Source: WHTK01 sp965197795 (GTDB lineage Bacteria; Chloroflexota; Dehalococcoidia; DSTF01; WHTK01). Taken from it: a stretch of DNA of 64,000 nucleotides. Within the stretch, counting starts at the first letter, position 1; each line of letters opens with the position of its first letter. Of this stretch, positions 34,551 to 44,437 are shown one piece after another. The stretch covers positions 682,001 to 746,000 of the forward strand of contig OZ240228.1 of the NCBI GenBank assembly GCA_965197795.1, written 5' to 3'. Both the position numbers and the translations under genes were made by a program. The notes beneath the pieces are model-generated. The model had not been told where the DNA came from, did not search any database, and saw only the letters and a list, made by a program, of their open reading frames with translations.

Positions 34551-35432
34551 TCAGGCGCGATTCAGACGCCGTCGCCGCTCCGCACGCGAGAGGTTGCGGC
34601 GCTGACGTTCAGCCGGTGTGCTGTCTTCGCGTTCGGGTTCCTCACGTCGCAGGAAGAAGACAAGCAGCGGTGCGGTGACGATGATGACGAGTATGGAGAC
34701 GACCTGGGGTGTCGTCAGGCCAAGCAGCGGCTCCTCGCTGTCGAGGCGGAGGAAGCTGACGAAGAAGCGCATCACGGCGTACAGCAGGAATGCGGCCGCA
34801 AAGATCACGCCGCTCTTGGGCTGCAGCCGCCAGATAAACGTCAGGATGCCGAGGATGAACAGGTCGCCGAACAGTTCGTACGTGGTGGCCGGGTGCATCG
34901 CCTCGCGGAAGAAAGCCGGGCTATTGGGGTTGCTGTAGGTAACCGCCCAGGGCAGGTCCGACGTTTTGGCGAAGTGCTCGCCGTTGATCAGATCGCCGAT
35001 GCGGCCGATCGCCAGGCCGAGCATCATGCCGAAGACCGCAGCGTCGGCCCCGGCAGCGCTGGGCAGCTTGGTGCGCAGGCCATAGGCCCAACCGCCGATG
35101 GCGCCGCCAATGATCGCGCCGTAGATCGAGATACCACCCTCCGTAATGCGGAAGATGTCGACAAAACTGTCGATCGATGAGTTGTCGCCGTAGTTCTCCA
35201 GGACGTAGAGCGCGCGGGCGCCGACCAGCCCGGTGGCAACGACAATCACGCCCAGCGTGTAAGCTGTATCGGCGTCGATCTTGATGCGGCTGCTGGAGGC
35301 GACGCCGACAGCCAGCCAGACGCCGAAGACGATTCCGACCGCGGTGAAGACTCCGTGCCAGGTGATCAGCAGCCCGGCGACCTCGGTGATGTCCGGGTTG
35401 AGACCGATGTTGATACTGAGGAGTTCGATCAT
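34551..35432 (-). CDS. lgt: Prolipoprotein diacylglyceryl transferase
   Basis: Seven membrane segments and the Lgt signature are visible: GRIGDLINGEHF with the essential Arg and Asn, then HPATTYE, and a late Arg in FFVSFLRLD. It transfers diacylglycerol from phosphatidylglycerol to the lipobox Cys of prolipoproteins. Likely clients in this window are the M23-like lipoprotein (37749-38486) and the sugar dehydrogenase (52839-54095). The C-terminal tail is long and strongly basic. Its start overlaps the resB stop by four bases. Confidence 0.92.
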   Translation of the reverse strand: MIELLSINIGLNPDITEVAGLLITWHGVFTAVGIVFGVWLAVGVASSSRIKIDADTAYTLGVIVVATGLVGARALYVLENYGDNSSIDSFVDIFRITEGGISIYGAIIGGAIGGWAYGLRTKLPSAAGADAAVFGMMLGLAIGRIGDLINGEHFAKTSDLPWAVTYSNPNSPAFFREAMHPATTYELFGDLFILGILTFIWRLQPKSGVIFAAAFLLYAVMRFFVSFLRLDSEEPLLGLTTPQVVSILVIIVTAPLLVFFLRREEPEREDSTPAERQRRNLSRAERRRRLNRA

Positions 35433-37081
35433 TCCGCCGCGGTCGTTGATTGGCCCTCGCTAGCCGCTGCCGCCGCTACCTCCCTGATTTCGCGCTCGAC
35501 CGCTAGCTGGCGCCCGCCGAGGCCGCGGAAAACTGCCTGATCTGAATCTATCTTACCCCAGAGCCTGCGCCTGGGCGTGTAGAAAGTAAGCACCAGTCCG
35601 AGCAGGAAAGTCCCGGTCGCGACCCAGATAAAAATCGAGCCGGGATCGCGGCGTACGGTGATGCCGGAGAACTCCCGCGGACCGCCGAAGGTGTACTCGT
35701 AGCCGCCTATATTGACGGGTTCACCGGGCGAAAGCGCCAGGGCGCGCCCGTCCACGGGTCCGACCGTGAGGACGGCGCCCGATTCGGCTTGCGACATCTC
35801 CGCCACGGTCTCGCCGCCGGCGCCGGGCAGATCGCGGATCAGCAGAGACGGCAACTCGACGATGCCGGTAAACGTGATCGCGTAGCCGCCGAGGTCGCCT
35901 GACTGGCCCGGCCCGAGAACCTCCCGGGCACCGATATCGCGGTTCTCGAAAACGATGAGCTGCCATGGTGCGCTGTCGTCACCGGGGACGGCGCCGATCC
36001 AGAACTGACGGCTGCTGCCGGGCAGGACGACCGTCGTACCGGCGGCGTCGAGGATGAAGTCGGTGGGCACGATCGCGTCATCGAGAACGACATCGCCGGA
36101 GTCATTCGTCACGACCACGCGAGGTGTCGCTGCCCCGGCTGTCAACGCCAGCACCTCGTCGTAGATCACCCGACCCGTCGCGACGTCTCTCACGCTCAGG
36201 CTGGCGCCATCGGGAAAGTAGACGGACTGGTGGAAGGTGTATCCGTTGTAGCGCAACGGATCGCTGACCGTTGTCAAGCCGCGCGCGACCTCTTCGCCGT
36301 GGCGAAAGATGACGAGTTCGGTGCCGTAGTAGAGCGGGAAGCCTGTCTCATCGAAGCGGCCGATGGCGTCCTCGACGTAGACCTGCATGTGGTCGGGGTC
36401 GTCGAGGGCAAATATCGGACGGGCGGGCTCGCCCTCGCCAATCAGCACCTCCTGGTCGCGCGCCGTAAGGACGGTGACGAATCCGCCGGTGAGAAAGAGG
36501 ATAAGCGCCAGGTGGCTAACGAAGGTGGCTAATTGGGCCCAGGGATAGCGGTCGGCGAAAATGTAAGTCGCGCCGTCTTCGACGCTGGTCGTTACGCGAT
36601 AGCGACGCTTCTTTAGCTGTCGCGTCAGGGCGTCTACGCGGGGAGAATCGACGACCGTCGCTTCTCCTCGAGCGAGGTACTCGTCCGGGACACGAGTCTG
36701 GGGTCGCGAGACGTTGCGCCAGATCGGCGGCAGCCGATTGGCGGTGCAGACACTGACGCTGACGGCGAGCAGCGCCAGTCCGGACACGAACCACAGGGAG
36801 CGGAACACCTGAAACAACCCCATCGTGTCCATGGCGTCGGTCAGGAAGCCGAAGCGCCCGCGCTGCAAGTCGAGCCATTGGCTCTCGGCGGCCGGGTTGC
36901 CACGCATCTCCAGGGGAAGTTGAGGAATTAGGGTACCGACCAGCGATGCGAGGGCCAGGAAGCCGATCAGCGCCAGTGCCAGGCGGACCGACACGAGCCC
37001 GCGCCACAGCAGCCGAATGGGGTCGAGGTCTGACCAACGGACGCGAGAGGCCCTGCCGCGATAGGACGCCTGCGCCATCAA
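35429..37081 (-). CDS. resB: ResB/Ccs1-like cytochrome c biogenesis protein
   Basis: Three N-terminal membrane helices, a large extracytoplasmic region (~residues 240-480) and a final helix (FIWVATGTFLLGLVL) match ResB/Ccs1. The conserved start SVRLALALIGFLALASLVGTLIPQ is present. With CcsA it carries haem across the membrane to apocytochromes. It overlaps lgt downstream and the TlpA-like gene upstream by four bases each, so they are co-translated. CcsA is not in the window. Confidence 0.88.
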   Translation of the reverse strand: MMAQASYRGRASRVRWSDLDPIRLLWRGLVSVRLALALIGFLALASLVGTLIPQLPLEMRGNPAAESQWLDLQRGRFGFLTDAMDTMGLFQVFRSLWFVSGLALLAVSVSVCTANRLPPIWRNVSRPQTRVPDEYLARGEATVVDSPRVDALTRQLKKRRYRVTTSVEDGATYIFADRYPWAQLATFVSHLALILFLTGGFVTVLTARDQEVLIGEGEPARPIFALDDPDHMQVYVEDAIGRFDETGFPLYYGTELVIFRHGEEVARGLTTVSDPLRYNGYTFHQSVYFPDGASLSVRDVATGRVIYDEVLALTAGAATPRVVVTNDSGDVVLDDAIVPTDFILDAAGTTVVLPGSSRQFWIGAVPGDDSAPWQLIVFENRDIGAREVLGPGQSGDLGGYAITFTGIVELPSLLIRDLPGAGGETVAEMSQAESGAVLTVGPVDGRALALSPGEPVNIGGYEYTFGGPREFSGITVRRDPGSIFIWVATGTFLLGLVLTFYTPRRRLWGKIDSDQAVFRGLGGRQLAVEREIREVAAAAASEGQSTTAAE

Positions 37082-37746
37082 CCGCCCCCGGCCGCGAGGA
37101 TGAGGGTGAGGCCTTCAGCAGCTAGCCTTTCAGTCACGAGACCGAATACCACTTTGCGCACCACACCCTGCGCGTCGATGAAATAGGTCGAAGGGATGCC
37201 CCCGATCGGTCCGCCGATACGCCAGGTGCTGGCGACTTCGCCGCTTCGGTCAAGGACCACAGGATAGGGGATGCCAAAGTCCTCGGCGAAGTCGGCGACG
37301 GCGCCGTCGTTTTCACGCAGGTTGACGCCCAGAATCATCAGGTCGTCCGCCTGGTGTCGCTCGTAAAGCGCAATCAGATCCGGCGTTTCCGCGCGGCAGG
37401 GCGAACACCACGAGGCCCAGAAGTTCACGACTACGGGCTGTCCTTGCAGGTCGCTGAGACGCAACGTGTCGCCACCAAGCCGCCGGAGCAGGAAGTCCGG
37501 CGCGGCTCGACCTGTGGCCGCGGATGGGCCCTCCGACGTGGAGTTCTTGGTCGCAGGCAACTCGACCGTGCCGAACCCGTCGTCCTCGCCACTGTTGCTA
37601 CCCGATTCGATGTAGATCAAGGCCAGCACGATCGCGACGACAAGTCCGACGGGCAGGACCACGCTGCGGATCCAGCCGGACCACTCGCGTCGACTCTGTG
37701 GTCTCGATTCGAGCTCCGGCCCCGGTTGTTCTCCTTGAATGCTCAT
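37078..37746 (-). CDS. Membrane-anchored thioredoxin, TlpA/ResA-like
   Basis: An N-terminal anchor (VVLPVGLVVAIVLALIYI) leads to a TlpA fold with active site WCSPC in FWASWCSPCRAETP and a cis-proline loop at GGIPSTYF. Such proteins keep the CXXCH cysteines of apocytochrome c reduced before haem attachment. The four-base overlap with resB supports that role. Confidence 0.9.
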   Translation of the reverse strand: MSIQGEQPGPELESRPQSRREWSGWIRSVVLPVGLVVAIVLALIYIESGSNSGEDDGFGTVELPATKNSTSEGPSAATGRAAPDFLLRRLGGDTLRLSDLQGQPVVVNFWASWCSPCRAETPDLIALYERHQADDLMILGVNLRENDGAVADFAEDFGIPYPVVLDRSGEVASTWRIGGPIGGIPSTYFIDAQGVVRKVVFGLVTERLAAEGLTLILAAGGG

Positions 37747-37748
37747 GA

Positions 37749-38486
37749 CTAGCGGCTGAAGAGCTCCAGATAGAGCGCCCGAACCTCCTCGGGCGCCAAG
37801 CCTGCGCCGAGATAGGAGTCGTTGACTCTCACCTCGAAGTGTAGATGGTAATGGTTGCCGGGGTTGCTTATCGACTCCGGGGTACCCGACTCACCGACGA
37901 ACGCGACGAGGTCACCGGCGTTGACCGTGGCGCCCGGCGTGAGGCCGTCGGCGACGGAGTTGAGATGCGCGTAGCGAGTCAGGATGCCGTTACCGTGATC
38001 GATCCAGACCTGACGGCCGCGGAAGGTGTCGAGTGACTCTGGGGCGGTTGGGTCTGCAGCTATCTCGGCGTAGCGCTCCGCCGTCAGCTCCACGTAGTCG
38101 ACGTCGGCCCGGACCACGACGCCGGCCATCACCGCGACGACTGGCGTATCGACGCCGATGAGCGTGCAGTTGTCGACGTTGTAGAGGTCGACACCTTCGT
38201 GTATGCCGTTACGGTACTCGCGCGGTGCGTTGGGCATCAGCTGATCTCCCGAAGGCAGGCAGCCGCCCGGGATCGGGAAGACGAAGCTGCTGAGCGTCGC
38301 AGAGATCGGCTCGCTCGTAGGTTGGACAGCGTCGCCATTTGAGGCCCCGGTCGCTGTGGCGCCCGCCGCCGGCGAGACCAGCGGCGTGATGATGACGCTG
38401 TTGTTATCGGTGCTTGCGCTGCTGGCGCAAGCCATAGCCAGCAGCGCTATCGTGAACAGTAGGAGAGTGGTCGCCGGGCGGCGCAG
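37749..38486 (-). CDS. M23-family (LytM-like) lipoprotein
   Basis: The C-terminal domain shows the M23 fold with GIHEGVDLY, HGNGILTRYAHL and HYHLHFEV; the HxH and first His are kept, so zinc-dependent peptidoglycan hydrolysis is possible. An ATG at 38435 would cut the signal peptide. In frame upstream lies RRPATTLLLFTIALLAMAC, a good lipoprotein signal with the Cys lipobox. GGAGGAAGCTT precedes a CTG at 38486, a possible non-standard start. The frame closes just above it. Confidence 0.75.
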   Translation of the reverse strand: MRRPATTLLLFTIALLAMACASSASTDNNSVIITPLVSPAAGATATGASNGDAVQPTSEPISATLSSFVFPIPGGCLPSGDQLMPNAPREYRNGIHEGVDLYNVDNCTLIGVDTPVVAVMAGVVVRADVDYVELTAERYAEIAADPTAPESLDTFRGRQVWIDHGNGILTRYAHLNSVADGLTPGATVNAGDLVAFVGESGTPESISNPGNHYHLHFEVRVNDSYLGAGLAPEEVRALYLELFSR

Positions 38487-38554
38487 AAGCTTCCTCCGAG
38501 ATCAGAGTGGACAGATTCAGAATACGGGGGCCACAGGCGGCGGGCAAATCCGTG

Positions 38555-39286
38555 CTAGCGCGCTTTAAGTGCGGCAGCATGCGCGAGTTGCTCCAGGGAG
38601 TCATCCAGCGGAGAGAGCGTGCCGTCGCCGTAGCGTCGCCCCAGCGCCAGGCTAATCAGATAGTCCGCAAAACCGGGGTTCTTGGGCAGAATCGGCCCGT
38701 GCAGGTAGCTGCCGAACGCGTTTTGGTAGCGAGCGCCTTCGAAGCCGCTCTCGCCGTCATTGCCGTGTCCTCGGATGACGCGAGCCAGCGGTTCGCAACC
38801 TGATCCAAGGTAGGTCCTGCCGCCGTGGTTCTCGAAGCCGGCCAGGCTACCGCCTTGCCATTCTGCAGCCAGGTTGCCGATAAGACGCTTCGCATTGGGG
38901 CCCGGGTGCAGGGTGTACAGGTCGAAGACACCGGCGCCGCGCATCTCGACGCCGTCGGCGCCGCGGTAGAAGCGCCCGGATAGCTGGTAGCCGCCGCAGA
39001 CGCCAAGAAAGACGACGCCGTCTTCGATCGCCTCCCTCAGCGCCCCCTTCGTCGCGGCGAGGTCGGCAGATACCAGCGTCTGATCGCGGTCCTGGGCGCC
39101 ACCCATGAACAGCAGGTCGAAGTCGCCGGGGCGCAGGACGTCTCCGGCCTCGAGCTGCGTGATCTCGAGGTCGATACCGCGGAGCCTGCAGCGCCGCTGC
39201 AGGCAGACGACGTTGCCGCGGTCGCCGTAGATGTTCATCAGCGCCGGGTAGAGATGGCCGAGGCGCAACGCGCGCGTTTGGCTCAT
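38555..39286 (-). CDS. gatD: Lipid II isoglutaminyl synthase, glutamine amidotransferase subunit
   Basis: This is a CobB/CobQ-type class I amidotransferase with the nucleophile Cys in FLGVCGGYQLSG, and HLYPALMNIYGDRGN as in GatD. It supplies ammonia to MurT for amidation of D-glutamate in lipid II. ATG 39286 overlaps the murT stop by four bases, which fits tight pairing. Its presence indicates a peptidoglycan wall of the monoderm, amidated type. Confidence 0.9.
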   Translation of the reverse strand: MSQTRALRLGHLYPALMNIYGDRGNVVCLQRRCRLRGIDLEITQLEAGDVLRPGDFDLLFMGGAQDRDQTLVSADLAATKGALREAIEDGVVFLGVCGGYQLSGRFYRGADGVEMRGAGVFDLYTLHPGPNAKRLIGNLAAEWQGGSLAGFENHGGRTYLGSGCEPLARVIRGHGNDGESGFEGARYQNAFGSYLHGPILPKNPGFADYLISLALGRRYGDGTLSPLDDSLEQLAHAAALKAR

Positions 39287-40674
39287 CGCCAGAAAGGCTC
39301 CTTGCCGGCACGGGTTGCCAGCAGATCGCGAACCGTGAGCATGGCCGTGTAGGTTGGGATGATGGTGAGACAACCGCCTTCGGGCATGGCGCTCAGCGCC
39401 CGGTTGAGAGCGATTGGGACCTTAGGAACGACTTCCAACGTCGATTCATCCCATTCGGCGTACTTGAGACGCAGCGCCATTTCGGCCGCGCGCGTACCGC
39501 TGACGATTACTCGCCGCAGGCGCCCGGCCGCTACCTCGAAATCGGCGTCCCAGATCCAGGAAATGTCGCGTCCGTCGGCGATGCCATCGTTGAGAATGAT
39601 CAGAGCCGTCTGGCGAGCCGGGTCGAGCAGGGCAGTTGAGAGTACCTGGTTGAGACCTGCCGGGTTCTTGCCCAGATAGACCTCGACGCGGCGTTGGTCG
39701 AGATAGAACGCCTCCTGGCGGCCGAAGGCGGGGCCGGTCGACGTCAGCGCCGTCTCGACCGCGGAGCGCGGTAGCTCAAGCGCCTCTGCCGCGGCGGCTG
39801 CGGCCAGCGCGTTGTAAACGTTGTACAGGCCACCGATTTCGAGTTGCACTGTGGTCTTGCCGTTGGAAGATTCAAGCTGGAAGCGAGCTCGGTGTCCGTC
39901 GCCCAGCGTCACGAGGCGAGCCGCAACGTCAGGTTCGGGGCGCTTGCGGCCGCAGTTCGGACAGCTCCAGTGGCCGATGTGGCCGTAGAAGGCGACGTCG
40001 TACTGCAGCCGAGCGCCGCAACGGCAGAACAGTGCATCGCTGGCGTGCTCGGGCGCTCCGGCGTGCAGCTCACGGTCTTCGACGCCGAAGTAGGTTACGC
40101 CGCCTCGACCGTCGCCGAGGGATGCCACGGTGGGATCGTCGGCGTTGAGGACGAGGTGCACTTCGGGCGGAGCCGCGGCGATCACTTTGCGCCAGCGCGC
40201 GGCCACCGTTTCGACCTCGCCGTAGCGGTCGAGCTGGTCGCGAAACAGGTTGGTGAATACGGCGACTCTTGGCTGCAGTTCGGGAAGCACCTGCGTCATG
40301 GTTGCTTCGTCCACCTCGAAGACACCAAGACGGCATTCGGCCTGGTTCAGGCTGCCGTCTGTTCCGACAGCCATCGCCAGCGCCGACGCGATGCCACGGC
40401 TTAGATTCGAACCGCTGCTGTTGGCGATTGGCGACAGTCCAGCAGCGCGAGCAGCTTCGCCGATCAGTAGCGAGGTGGTGGTCTTGCCGTTCGTGCCGGT
40501 GACAACGACGCAGCCTGCTTCGATTTGAGCGGCGAGGTCATGGATCAGCCGGGGGTTAAGCCAGAGACCGAGCAGACCGCCTGCCGCCGTGCCGCCGCCT
40601 CGCCTCAAGGTTCGGCTAGCGCCCGCGGCAGCCTTTGCGGCCCAAACCGAAGCGAGGGTGCGAGCGGCGGGCAT
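39283..40674 (-). CDS. murT: Lipid II isoglutaminyl synthase, Mur-ligase subunit
   Basis: The Mur ligase P-loop GTNGKTTTSLLIGEA is followed by the MurT zinc ribbon (FCRCGARL and WSCPNCGRKR) in the central domain and a C-terminal DUF1727 region. The protein activates the D-Glu carboxylate in lipid II with ATP and amidates it with GatD-derived ammonia. At 463 residues it has normal length. It ends in overlap with gatD and starts seven bases after the M50 protease stop. Confidence 0.92.
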   Translation of the reverse strand: MPAARTLASVWAAKAAAGASRTLRRGGGTAAGGLLGLWLNPRLIHDLAAQIEAGCVVVTGTNGKTTTSLLIGEAARAAGLSPIANSSGSNLSRGIASALAMAVGTDGSLNQAECRLGVFEVDEATMTQVLPELQPRVAVFTNLFRDQLDRYGEVETVAARWRKVIAAAPPEVHLVLNADDPTVASLGDGRGGVTYFGVEDRELHAGAPEHASDALFCRCGARLQYDVAFYGHIGHWSCPNCGRKRPEPDVAARLVTLGDGHRARFQLESSNGKTTVQLEIGGLYNVYNALAAAAAAEALELPRSAVETALTSTGPAFGRQEAFYLDQRRVEVYLGKNPAGLNQVLSTALLDPARQTALIILNDGIADGRDISWIWDADFEVAAGRLRRVIVSGTRAAEMALRLKYAEWDESTLEVVPKVPIALNRALSAMPEGGCLTIIPTYTAMLTVRDLLATRAGKEPFWR

Positions 40675-40680
40675 CGAGCG

Positions 40681-41853
40681 CTAGCGCGGCAGTGACTTGG
40701 CTTCGGTGGCTTCGGGGAGGAAGCTTCGCGCCAGCAGCCGCAGTATATCTTCTTTGCTGACGAGGCCGACGACTCGCTCGTCCGAAACCACAGGCATGTG
40801 CCAGATCTGCTCCTGCTCCATGCGCTGCAGCATGCTGGCCGCGTCTTCGCGCAGCATGGCGACCGGGAACCGTGCCGTCGGTTGCATCACCTCGCCCGCC
40901 GTCGTGAATCCGCGCTGAGCCTCGGGCACAGCTTTTACCGCCTGCTCGGTCAGGACGCCCACGACGTGTTCGTTCTCGTCCGTAACAAAGAACGCGAAGT
41001 GCTGGCCACCGCGGTCGGCGAGATAGTGCAGCCGATCGTCTTTACCGGCTGTCTCAAGGTCCTTATTCATGACGTCTTCGGCGAAGTGACCGGAGAGGAT
41101 GTTGATCGCCTTCGCCTGGAACCAGCTCTGGCGGGCTGAGTTCTCCAGGTACATGCCGAGGATGATGAACCAGATACCGCTCAACTCCCCGACGTACCCG
41201 CGAAGCGCGCCGAATAACGTCAGTCCGCCAAGCACCATCAGCCCGTAGCCGAGGCCGCGGCCCGCCAGCGTCGCGATGCGAGTGGCGCTCATCGAGTTAC
41301 CGCTGAGCCCCCAGATCACGGCGCGCAGGACGCGGCCGCCGTCCATAGGAAATCCCGGCGCCATGTTGAACGCCGCCAGTATGAGGTTCATGAAGGCGAG
41401 CCACTGCAGCACGATGGCGATCGGGTCCCCGCTCGAGGAGCCGGTGAAGAGCCACCAGGCGGCGAAGAACAACCCGGCCAGCCCCAGGCTGGTCAGTGGT
41501 CCGACGATCGCCATGACGAATTCGTGCAGTGGACGACGCGCCTCGCCCGCGATCTGCGAAACGCCGCCGAAGATGAACAGCGTGATGTTTTTGACGGGAA
41601 TCCCTTGCTTCAGGGCGACAACGCTGTGAGCCAGCTCGTGCAGCAGGATCGAGGCGAAGAAGACGAAGCCGCTGGCTATGGCCATCGTCCAGTGGACCAG
41701 CTTGTCGTTTCGGTACGGTGAGCTCGCTTCGAAGACGGGTGGATAGGCCCACAGCGCCAGCGCGGTAGCCACGAGGCCCAGCGTGATGAGCCAGGACAGG
41801 TTGATAACGATGGGGATGCCGAGAATTCGCGCTATCTGGATGCCGCTGTTCAC
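40681..41853 (-). CDS. Site-2-type membrane protease (M50) with CBS pair
   Basis: Six membrane segments carry the zinc motif HELAH and the second motif NMAPGFPMDGGRVLRA. Two CBS domains fill residues ~245-380. Such proteases cut transmembrane anti-sigma or regulatory proteins; the CBS pair probably senses adenine nucleotides. GTG 41853 is the first start; TATAAT lies directly before it, so the transcript start may be nearby or the true start slightly downstream. No obvious substrate gene is adjacent. Confidence 0.88.
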   Translation of the reverse strand: MNSGIQIARILGIPIVINLSWLITLGLVATALALWAYPPVFEASSPYRNDKLVHWTMAIASGFVFFASILLHELAHSVVALKQGIPVKNITLFIFGGVSQIAGEARRPLHEFVMAIVGPLTSLGLAGLFFAAWWLFTGSSSGDPIAIVLQWLAFMNLILAAFNMAPGFPMDGGRVLRAVIWGLSGNSMSATRIATLAGRGLGYGLMVLGGLTLFGALRGYVGELSGIWFIILGMYLENSARQSWFQAKAINILSGHFAEDVMNKDLETAGKDDRLHYLADRGGQHFAFFVTDENEHVVGVLTEQAVKAVPEAQRGFTTAGEVMQPTARFPVAMLREDAASMLQRMEQEQIWHMPVVSDERVVGLVSKEDILRLLARSFLPEATEAKSLPR

Positions 41854-41891
41854 ATTATATCCAGTCTACGCGACCGGCATTGAGGTTGCTA

Positions 41892-44435
41892 TCAAATCGC
41901 CAACCGCATGTGTCTCAATCGCAGCGAGTTGGCCATGACAGTCACCGAACTGAAGGCCATGGCAAGCCCGGCCAGCATCGGGTTGAGGAAGCCGAAGTCG
42001 CCAAAGGCCCAATTTAGCCATCCCGGGACGTCTGTCGCCTGGAACACCAGATACAGTGCCCCCGCCGCGACGGGAATCAGCGCCACGTTGTAGGCGAAGG
42101 CCCAGAACAGGTTCTGTTTGACGCTGCGCATCGTGGCGCGGCTCAGCGCGATGGCGGTCGCGACACCACGCGGATCGCCGCTCATCAACGTCACTTCGGC
42201 GGCCTCCATGGCCACGTCCGCGCCGGTGCCGATGGCAATGCCAACGTTAGCTTGCGCCAGCGCCGGGGCGTCGTTGATGCCGTCACCCACCATAGCGACG
42301 AGGTGGCCCTCCTCCTGCAGGCGGCGTACTTCGCTGGACTTGCCGTCCGGCAGCACTTCGGCAATGACCGCATCGATGCCCGCCTGTGCTGCGATGGCGC
42401 GCGCCGTCGATTCGTTGTCGCCGGTCAAGAGCACCACGTTAATGCCCTGGTTGCGCAGCGCCGTCACCGCATCCGCCGCGGCCGGCTTCAACGTGTCGGC
42501 AATCGCCAGGGCGCCCGCCGCCGCGCCGTCCATGGCGACGTAGACGACGGTCTTCGCCTCTGCTTGCAGGGCGTCGCCCCGCATCGTCAGCTGGCCCAGA
42601 TCGACACCGTTCTCCGACAGGAAGCTGCGCGTGCCGACGATGAGGCTGCGTGCTTCCACGATCCCGCGCACGCCCTTGCCCGGCACCGCCTCGAAGTCCG
42701 TGACGTCCGGCAAGTCCAGGGCACGATCCTGAGACTCCCGCACCACGGCCTCCCCCAGCGCGTGTTCCGAGCCGCGTTCCACGGCGGCCGTGAGCCTGAC
42801 GAGCTGTGCTTCGTCCACTCCTGCCGTAACCACGTCGGTGACACGGGGGCGTCCTTCGGTCAGCGTGCCGGTCTTATCGAAGATGACCGTATCGAGCTTC
42901 TGGGCCGTCTCCAGCGCCTCTCCGCTGCGGATCAAGACACCCTGCTCGGCGCCGCGGCCGGTGCCAACCACGATCGCGGTCGGCGTCGCCAGGCCCAGGG
43001 CGCAGGGGCAGGCGATGATCAGCACCGCTACCGCGTTCAGCGTGGCGAAGATGACGGCGCCCTCCGGCCCGAAGACGGCCCAGATCGCGAACACGCTGAG
43101 CGCTATCACGATGGCGATGGGCACGAAGATCGAAGCGATGTAGTCGGCCAGACGTTGTACGGGCGCCTTGGAGCCCTGCGCCTGCTCGACGAGCCGGATG
43201 ATCTGAGCCAGCGCCGTCTCGCTGCCAACGCGGGTGGCGGTCAGGCGGAACGCCCCGGTGCGGTTCATGGTCGCGCCGTAGACGGCATTGCCCTCGGATT
43301 TTTCAACCGGCAGGCTCTCGCCCGTGAGCATCGATTCGTCGATGGAGGAGTGGCCGTCGAGCAGGACGCCGTCGACCGGCACCTTCTCGCCGGGACGGAC
43401 CGAAACAATGTCGCCGGCCACGACTTCTTCCACGGGGATGTCTGCTTCGCGTCCTTCGCGCAGGACGCGGGCAGTGCGTGCCCGCAGACCTATGAGTCGC
43501 GTGATCGCCGAAGAGGTGCTTCCCTTGGCGCGCGCCTCGATCCAGCGGCCGAACAGGATGAGCGCCACGATGATCACGGCAGTTTCGAAATAAACCGGTG
43601 GACGGGCGCCCAGCATGTGGTCGTGGGCCTGCTCGGCGCTTGCGAACAGGGAAGGCCAGAACGTTGCGAAGCTGCTGTAAACGAAGGCTGCCGTCGTACC
43701 TAGCGCGATCAGCGTGTTCATGTCGGCGGTGCGGTGCCGCGCCGTCTTCCAGGTACCGGCGTAGAACTGCCAGCCGGCCCAGATCTGGACCGGCAACGAG
43801 ACCACGAACATCGCGGCGAGGATCTGCCGCACGCTGAAGGCGTCACGCAAGAGCTCAAAGATGGGCTCCATACCGGCGAGCATGAGCAGCAGGCCGATAG
43901 CTCCGGCCACGAGCCATTTGCGCTTGAGCTGGCGCTGCTCCCGTTCCCGCTCTGCTTCTGCGCCGCCGGCTGTTTCCGGCACGCGCTCCTCCAGCGCGAT
44001 TCCCTCATCAGCGGCGGCGCGTTTGAGCTGGCGCGCGTCGAGGGCGCCGGCCGGGAACGTGACGCTAACGCGGAGGGTTTCCGGACTGACATCGACGGCG
44101 ATGATCCCCTGGACGCCCGCGAAGGCGCGCTGCAGCGACGTCAGGTCCGGCGTCTGCGTGCCAGCGATATCGAAGACTAGCGACTCGCGCCGAGGCTCGT
44201 AGCCGGCGTTCTCGATCGCTTGCAGGAGCGTTTCGATCTCGGCCGAGCCTGTGTCGTAGGTCACGGTCGCCTTCTCGGTGGCCAGGTTGACCGCGGCGCC
44301 ATCGACGCCGGGGACCTTCTTCAGTGCCCGCTCGACGCGCGCGACACAGGAGGCGCAGGTCATTCCGGTGACGCCGATGGTTAGCATCTCGTTCTTGGGT
44401 TGATTCTTCGGTCGGTCTTCGGTCTCGGTTGTCAT
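41892..44435 (-). CDS. copA: Copper-exporting P1B-type ATPase
   Basis: An N-terminal heavy-metal domain with GMTCASC is followed by a second, degenerate one lacking CxxC. Eight membrane helices include the metal-binding CPCALGLATPTA. The phosphorylation site is DKTGTLTEGRP and the hinge GDGINDAPALAQA. It pumps Cu(I) out of the cytoplasm. It lies two bases downstream of csoR, whose product is expected to repress both genes until copper binds. The length (847) is normal. Confidence 0.95.
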   Translation of the reverse strand: MTTETEDRPKNQPKNEMLTIGVTGMTCASCVARVERALKKVPGVDGAAVNLATEKATVTYDTGSAEIETLLQAIENAGYEPRRESLVFDIAGTQTPDLTSLQRAFAGVQGIIAVDVSPETLRVSVTFPAGALDARQLKRAAADEGIALEERVPETAGGAEAEREREQRQLKRKWLVAGAIGLLLMLAGMEPIFELLRDAFSVRQILAAMFVVSLPVQIWAGWQFYAGTWKTARHRTADMNTLIALGTTAAFVYSSFATFWPSLFASAEQAHDHMLGARPPVYFETAVIIVALILFGRWIEARAKGSTSSAITRLIGLRARTARVLREGREADIPVEEVVAGDIVSVRPGEKVPVDGVLLDGHSSIDESMLTGESLPVEKSEGNAVYGATMNRTGAFRLTATRVGSETALAQIIRLVEQAQGSKAPVQRLADYIASIFVPIAIVIALSVFAIWAVFGPEGAVIFATLNAVAVLIIACPCALGLATPTAIVVGTGRGAEQGVLIRSGEALETAQKLDTVIFDKTGTLTEGRPRVTDVVTAGVDEAQLVRLTAAVERGSEHALGEAVVRESQDRALDLPDVTDFEAVPGKGVRGIVEARSLIVGTRSFLSENGVDLGQLTMRGDALQAEAKTVVYVAMDGAAAGALAIADTLKPAAADAVTALRNQGINVVLLTGDNESTARAIAAQAGIDAVIAEVLPDGKSSEVRRLQEEGHLVAMVGDGINDAPALAQANVGIAIGTGADVAMEAAEVTLMSGDPRGVATAIALSRATMRSVKQNLFWAFAYNVALIPVAAGALYLVFQATDVPGWLNWAFGDFGFLNPMLAGLAMAFSSVTVMANSLRLRHMRLAI

Positions 44436-44437
44436 CG

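Noticed and set aside
42252..43703. 483-residue plus-strand ORF opposite copA
   Set aside because: Shadow of the copper ATPase in high-GC DNA; no motif, no ribosome-binding site.
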